DNA of 15,204 bases from Pyrobaculum sp. (GTDB lineage: Archaea; Thermoproteota; Thermoprotei; Thermoproteales; Thermoproteaceae). The position numbers and the translations under genes are program-made. The stretch is from contig WYEI01000272.1 of NCBI GenBank assembly GCA_009903905.1, positions 1-15,204 on the forward strand, written 5' to 3'. Below, in pieces: positions 13,777-15,204 of this stretch (positions are counted from its first letter, which is position 1; each line of letters starts with the position of its first letter). The notes below the pieces were generated by a model, which did no database searches, was not told where the DNA came from, and saw only the letters and a program-made list of their open reading frames with translations.

Positions 13777-13860
13777 CGCCGCCGCCGGGATTTTTAGGCG
13801 GCCTCTAGCCTGAACCCGGGACCTACGGGTTAACAGCATCGGCGCAGCGATCTGCGGGGG
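13777..13860 (-). tRNA. 3' half of split tRNA-Asn(GUU), with trans-splicing leader and T-loop intron
   Basis: Leader 13860-13838 starts CCCCCGCAGATC and is complementary to the trailer of the 5' half at 14832-14893. The exon starts at G31 (13837). It continues with anticodon loop CTGTTAA (13836-13830, anticodon GTT for Asn), 3' anticodon stem CCCGT, variable AGGTC, T stem CCGGG, T loop TTC, an 18-nt intron (13811-13794), AAAT, CCCGG, acceptor CGGCGGC (13784-13778) and discriminator G (13777), which is the usual one for archaeal Asn. The 5 nt upstream of the loop in the genome cannot form an anticodon stem; only residues from the 5' half can. CCA is not encoded. The last four leader bases before the bulge (GCCG, 13843-13840) pair exactly with CGGC of the 5' exon. 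Confidence 0.88.
13794..13811 (-). other. 18-nt intron in the T loop of tRNA-Asn
   Basis: The T stem halves CCGGG and CCCGG are separated by TTC, 18 extra bases and AAAT. Removing the 18 bases gives the regular loop TTCAAAT. The intron can form a short GGC/GCC hairpin, and GGGT/GCCT can make the four-pair central helix of a bulge-helix-bulge (two G-C, two G-U). The exact edges may shift by a base because of the A run. Confidence 0.78.
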
Positions 13861-13879
13861 TGTGTCTTTGTTTTTATGT

Positions 13880-13889
13880 GTTTTTAAGT
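13880..13889 (-). promoter_or_regulatory. TATA box of the tRNA-Asn 3' half
   Basis: The minus strand reads ACTTAAAAAC, centred 24-25 nt before 13860, the first base of the pairing leader. It implies independent transcription of this half. Confidence 0.6.
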
Positions 13890-13957
13890 TTTTTCGTTGA
13901 GTGTTTTGGCTGTATTGGGGTCTTGCGCGAGTCTTTCGAGCAGATGATGTGTTATTA

Positions 13958-14434
13958 TTAGGCGTCTTCCTCCCTTACTTTTATGTGGTTTTTCCACCGC
14001 TCAAATTCGTAGCTCAGTATTTCTCTTAGCCTGTTTTCCAACGCCATCTTTATCTCTACACTCAGCTGTGGGTCGCCGTATTTTTCGGCTTTGAGCCTGA
14101 TCCCGCCTATGTTGACCGCCTTGGTGCCGGAGTGGAAGCGGTGTAGCGCCTCTTCTGCCGCCTTTTTCTTCTCTTCGTCTCCGGTCTGCGTCACGTGTTC
14201 GAGGTACCGTTTCACAGCTTCTTTCTCCTTTGGCGTAAGCTTTTCTAGCTCGTCTTTCGGCACCGCCACCTCGAAGCTGGAGGCGCCTTTGCTTATTACT
14301 GAGGCGTTTATGCCGGAGAGCCTAAGCCGGCGTCTAAACTTCTCAGCCTCCTCCAACACAGAAAACCGCGCCACGGCATTTACAGTGGGCATCTTCCTGC
14401 CCTCTTTCATCACATACGTCAGCCTCAGCTTCAT
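13958..14434 (-). CDS. PaREP2-like repeat-family protein
   Basis: A 158-residue protein rich in charged residues. It starts MKLRLTYVMKEGRKMPTVNA, then has a small alpha-beta unit (AEKFRRRLRLSGINASVISK, then FEVAVPKDELEKLTPKEKEA), then KAVNIGGIRLKAEKYGDPQL and a helical end with YEFERWKNHIKVREEDA. I associate this pattern with the PaREP2 families of Pyrobaculum, multi-copy proteins of unknown function that are often broken; this rests on memory. An ATG at 14434 is taken; a TTG one codon upstream is possible. No TATA box is seen 25 nt above. It lies between the two tRNA-Asn halves, on the same strand, and is lower in GC than the genes to the left. Confidence 0.6.
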   Translation of the reverse strand: MKLRLTYVMKEGRKMPTVNAVARFSVLEEAEKFRRRLRLSGINASVISKGASSFEVAVPKDELEKLTPKEKEAVKRYLEHVTQTGDEEKKKAAEEALHRFHSGTKAVNIGGIRLKAEKYGDPQLSVEIKMALENRLREILSYEFERWKNHIKVREEDA

Positions 14435-14475
14435 CAACGCAGGATTTTTGCGCCCAAAACGGCGTAGCGAGGGGG

Positions 14476-14598
14476 GTGCGGCTGGAGCTGGCCTTCAGCA
14501 GATTTGAAGTATATGAGGGTAAGGTAAGAGAGGTGCACCGCCCCAAGGGCCTGCTGGCCTACGCCGCGGCGGCGAGAGAATACGTGAGGATGCTCTAG
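14476..14598 (+). CDS. Possible 40-residue small protein or remnant
   Basis: From GTG 14476 the frame reads VRLELAFSRFEVYEGKVREV then HRPKGLLAYAAAAREYVRML and stops at 14598. The amino-acid pattern looks coding, and the frame stays open some way upstream (including DFCAQNGVARG), so it may be the tail of a larger, decayed protein. The TATA evidence is weak. No family recognised. Confidence 0.28.
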   Translation: MRLELAFSRFEVYEGKVREVHRPKGLLAYAAAAREYVRML

Positions 14599-14831
14599 CT
14601 CCTCTGAGGCCGCTGGCGCTGTTTTCGCGTCTCGTGCGGAGCCCAACTCTAGTGTAAAATTCTTTCTCTGTCGGCTTAAACTGTTTTTCCTTTCGGCGTG
14701 TTACATATTTCGTGTTTTGCCAAAGCTGGATGACCGGCGCGAGTGCAGAGGAAGGGTAGACAGATTGACTAAATTGACTATGAACGCCGTGGACTATGTA
14801 AGAATATAGAGAAGATGACGTGCATGATGAT
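14599..14831. other. Gene-poor stretch before the tRNA 5' half
   Basis: Lower in GC than the flanks. No reading frame here has a start codon, a promoter and protein-like composition together. A short tandem repeat of AATTGACTA-like units occurs at 14763-14780. I see no other structured element. Confidence 0.4.
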
Positions 14832-14837
14832 AAAAAA
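14832..14837 (-). terminator. Oligo-T terminator of the tRNA-Asn 5' half
   Basis: Six T on the minus strand directly follow the GC-rich trailer (GGGGGGCCGC) of the 5' half. Short T runs end archaeal transcripts, so the 5' half RNA should stop here, about 970 nt before the 3' half. Confidence 0.6.
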
Positions 14838-14893
14838 GCGGCCCCCCGCAGATCCGCTCCTCCGCCGCTCTAACCGGGCTGAGCTACGGCGGC
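14838..14893 (-). tRNA. 5' half of split tRNA-Asn(GUU), with trans-splicing trailer
   Basis: Exon 14893-14862 reads acceptor GCCGCCG, TA, D stem GCTC, D loop AGCCCGGTTA, D stem GAGC, G26 and GCGG (residues 27-30). The acceptor pairs at all seven positions with CGGCGGC of the 3' half at 13784-13778. Residues 27-30 plus G31 of the 3' half pair with CCCGU (one G-U, four Watson-Crick). The exon ends in CGGC plus bulge GG; the trailer begins A, then GGAGCG and GATCTGCGGGGG, which pairs with the 3' half leader over 16 bp with one mismatch and one bulged G. No T arm or anticodon follows locally, so this is not a whole tRNA. G1 lies 24-25 nt from a TATA box. Confidence 0.88.
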
Positions 14894-14911
14894 CGCTCTC
14901 CACATTGGGTA

Positions 14912-14923
14912 GACTTTATAAAG
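14912..14923 (-). promoter_or_regulatory. TATA box of the tRNA-Asn 5' half
   Basis: The minus strand reads CTTTATAAAGTC, centred 24-25 nt before G1 of the tRNA at 14893. Transcription would start at the mature 5' end, in line with the leaderless tRNAs and minimal RNase P described for Pyrobaculum. Confidence 0.7.
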
Positions 14924-14956
14924 TTTTTGCGTATTGTGTTTTATACTTAGCTTTCT

Positions 14957-15023
14957 TTAGGATTCACGGGCTGTTTCTGCGTCTTGGAAGTAGTGCTCGG
15001 CGAAAGCCTTTTGTGTGCATTAT
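14957..15023 (-). pseudogene. Short coding-like fragment, possibly a decayed gene tail
   Basis: On the minus strand a frame reads CTQKAFAEHYFQDAETARES and stops at 14959-14957. It has no start codon and an in-frame stop immediately upstream. The helical character slightly recalls HEPN or PaREP1-type proteins, but it is too short to assign. A TATA-like GTATATAAT lies at its upstream edge. Confidence 0.2.
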
Positions 15024-15061
15024 ATACCTGTGTTTTTGCTCAGATGAACCGGCCGTAGAAC

Positions 15062-15204
15062 TTAGTTTTCTTCTTCCGGGGCTAGTAGTATCTTTGCGTA
15101 TTCTGCGAGGGAGTTTCTTAGGTTTGCGTCTTCGGTTTGGAGGGCTGTGGCGAGTAGCACCTGTGCTAGCACTATTTTCCGGTCTTCTTGTGGTAGCGCG
15201 TTTA
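15062..15204 (-). CDS. C-terminal part of an unknown gene, cut by the window edge
   Basis: The minus strand holds an open frame running in from beyond 15204 and ending in TAA at 15064-15062. The 46 visible residues, NALPQEDRKIVLAQVLLATA then LQTEDANLRNSLAEYAKILL and APEEEN, form amphipathic helices with an acidic end, clearly protein-like. No family recognised from this piece. Confidence 0.55.
   Translation of the reverse strand, partial: NALPQEDRKIVLAQVLLATALQTEDANLRNSLAEYAKILLAPEEEN

Noticed and set aside
13777..13860. The 3' tRNA part considered as a complete tRNA or a permuted gene.
   Set aside because: GGCCGCC inside the T-loop insert resembles an acceptor strand, but no D arm follows it; the 5' half at 14893 pairs at every position and has its own promoter.
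14406..14440. TGATGA and CTGA repeats on the minus strand look like C/D boxes.
   Set aside because: They encode the first residues of the PaREP2-like protein, and the spacing does not give guide-length segments.
14587..14811. Plus-strand frame open for about 75 codons.
   Set aside because: It has no start codon until near its end, A/T-rich codons unlike the neighbours, and no promoter.
1..15204. CRISPR arrays, insertion sequences with inverted ends, rRNA genes.
   Set aside because: I found no spaced direct repeats, transposase motifs or rRNA sequence by reading both strands.

Overview
The window reads as chromosome of a hyperthermophilic crenarchaeon of the Thermoproteales, most probably Pyrobaculum. 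The evidence is archaeal information-processing genes (S3Ae, S15, RIO1, a Dim2/Pno1-type KH protein, deoxyhypusine synthase, Pcc1, an aKMT-type methyltransferase), GC-rich coding sequence, PaREP-type repeat proteins, tRNA introns outside the anticodon loop, and TATA boxes centred about 23-26 nt upstream of start codons, which implies leaderless mRNAs as known for P. aerophilum. No other organism was compared; the genus is an inference.

Layout. 1-560: decayed PaREP-like sequence. 563-3227: an Lrp/AsnC regulator (-), ribosomal protein S3Ae (+), the KH protein (-) and RIO1 kinase (+); the last two diverge from one shared TATA palindrome. 3195-5506: indolepyruvate ferredoxin oxidoreductase iorA-iorB (-). 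5589-6415: a truncated TFS/RpoM-like zinc-ribbon protein and a DUF151 bifunctional-nuclease homologue (+), with a candidate C/D box sRNA on the minus strand between them. 6417-8191 (-): rps15, a diverged RecJ/Cdc45-like gene and pcc1, pieces of the archaeal S15-RecJ-Pcc1-S3Ae neighbourhood. 8327-12479 (+): a tight run of lysine methyltransferase with an added winged helix, deoxyhypusine synthase, a GT4 phosphosugar transferase, a two-helix membrane protein, a 48-residue protein, a Ras/Arf-like GTPase and an unrecognised methyltransferase-like protein. 12456-13721 (-): phosphoglycolate phosphatase and an unknown gene with an in-frame TAG just after its predicted start.

The most notable element is at 13777-14893 on the minus strand: a tRNA-Asn(GUU) encoded as two separated halves. 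The 5' half (residues 1-30) begins at 14893, and the 3' half (residues 31-73) begins at 13837 behind a leader starting at 13860. Each half has its own TATA box 24-25 nt upstream of the predicted transcript start. The 5' half ends in a six-T run, and its trailer is complementary to the 3' half leader (16 bp), forming a bulge-helix-bulge splice site with a perfect 4-bp central helix. The joined tRNA has perfect acceptor, D, anticodon and T stems. The 3' half also carries an 18-nt intron in the T loop. A PaREP2-like gene lies between the halves. This is best explained as a trans-spliced split tRNA, the alternative being a tRNA with a roughly 1-kb intron.

The right end (14439-15204) is lower in GC and holds small or decayed genes and one gene cut by the window edge.
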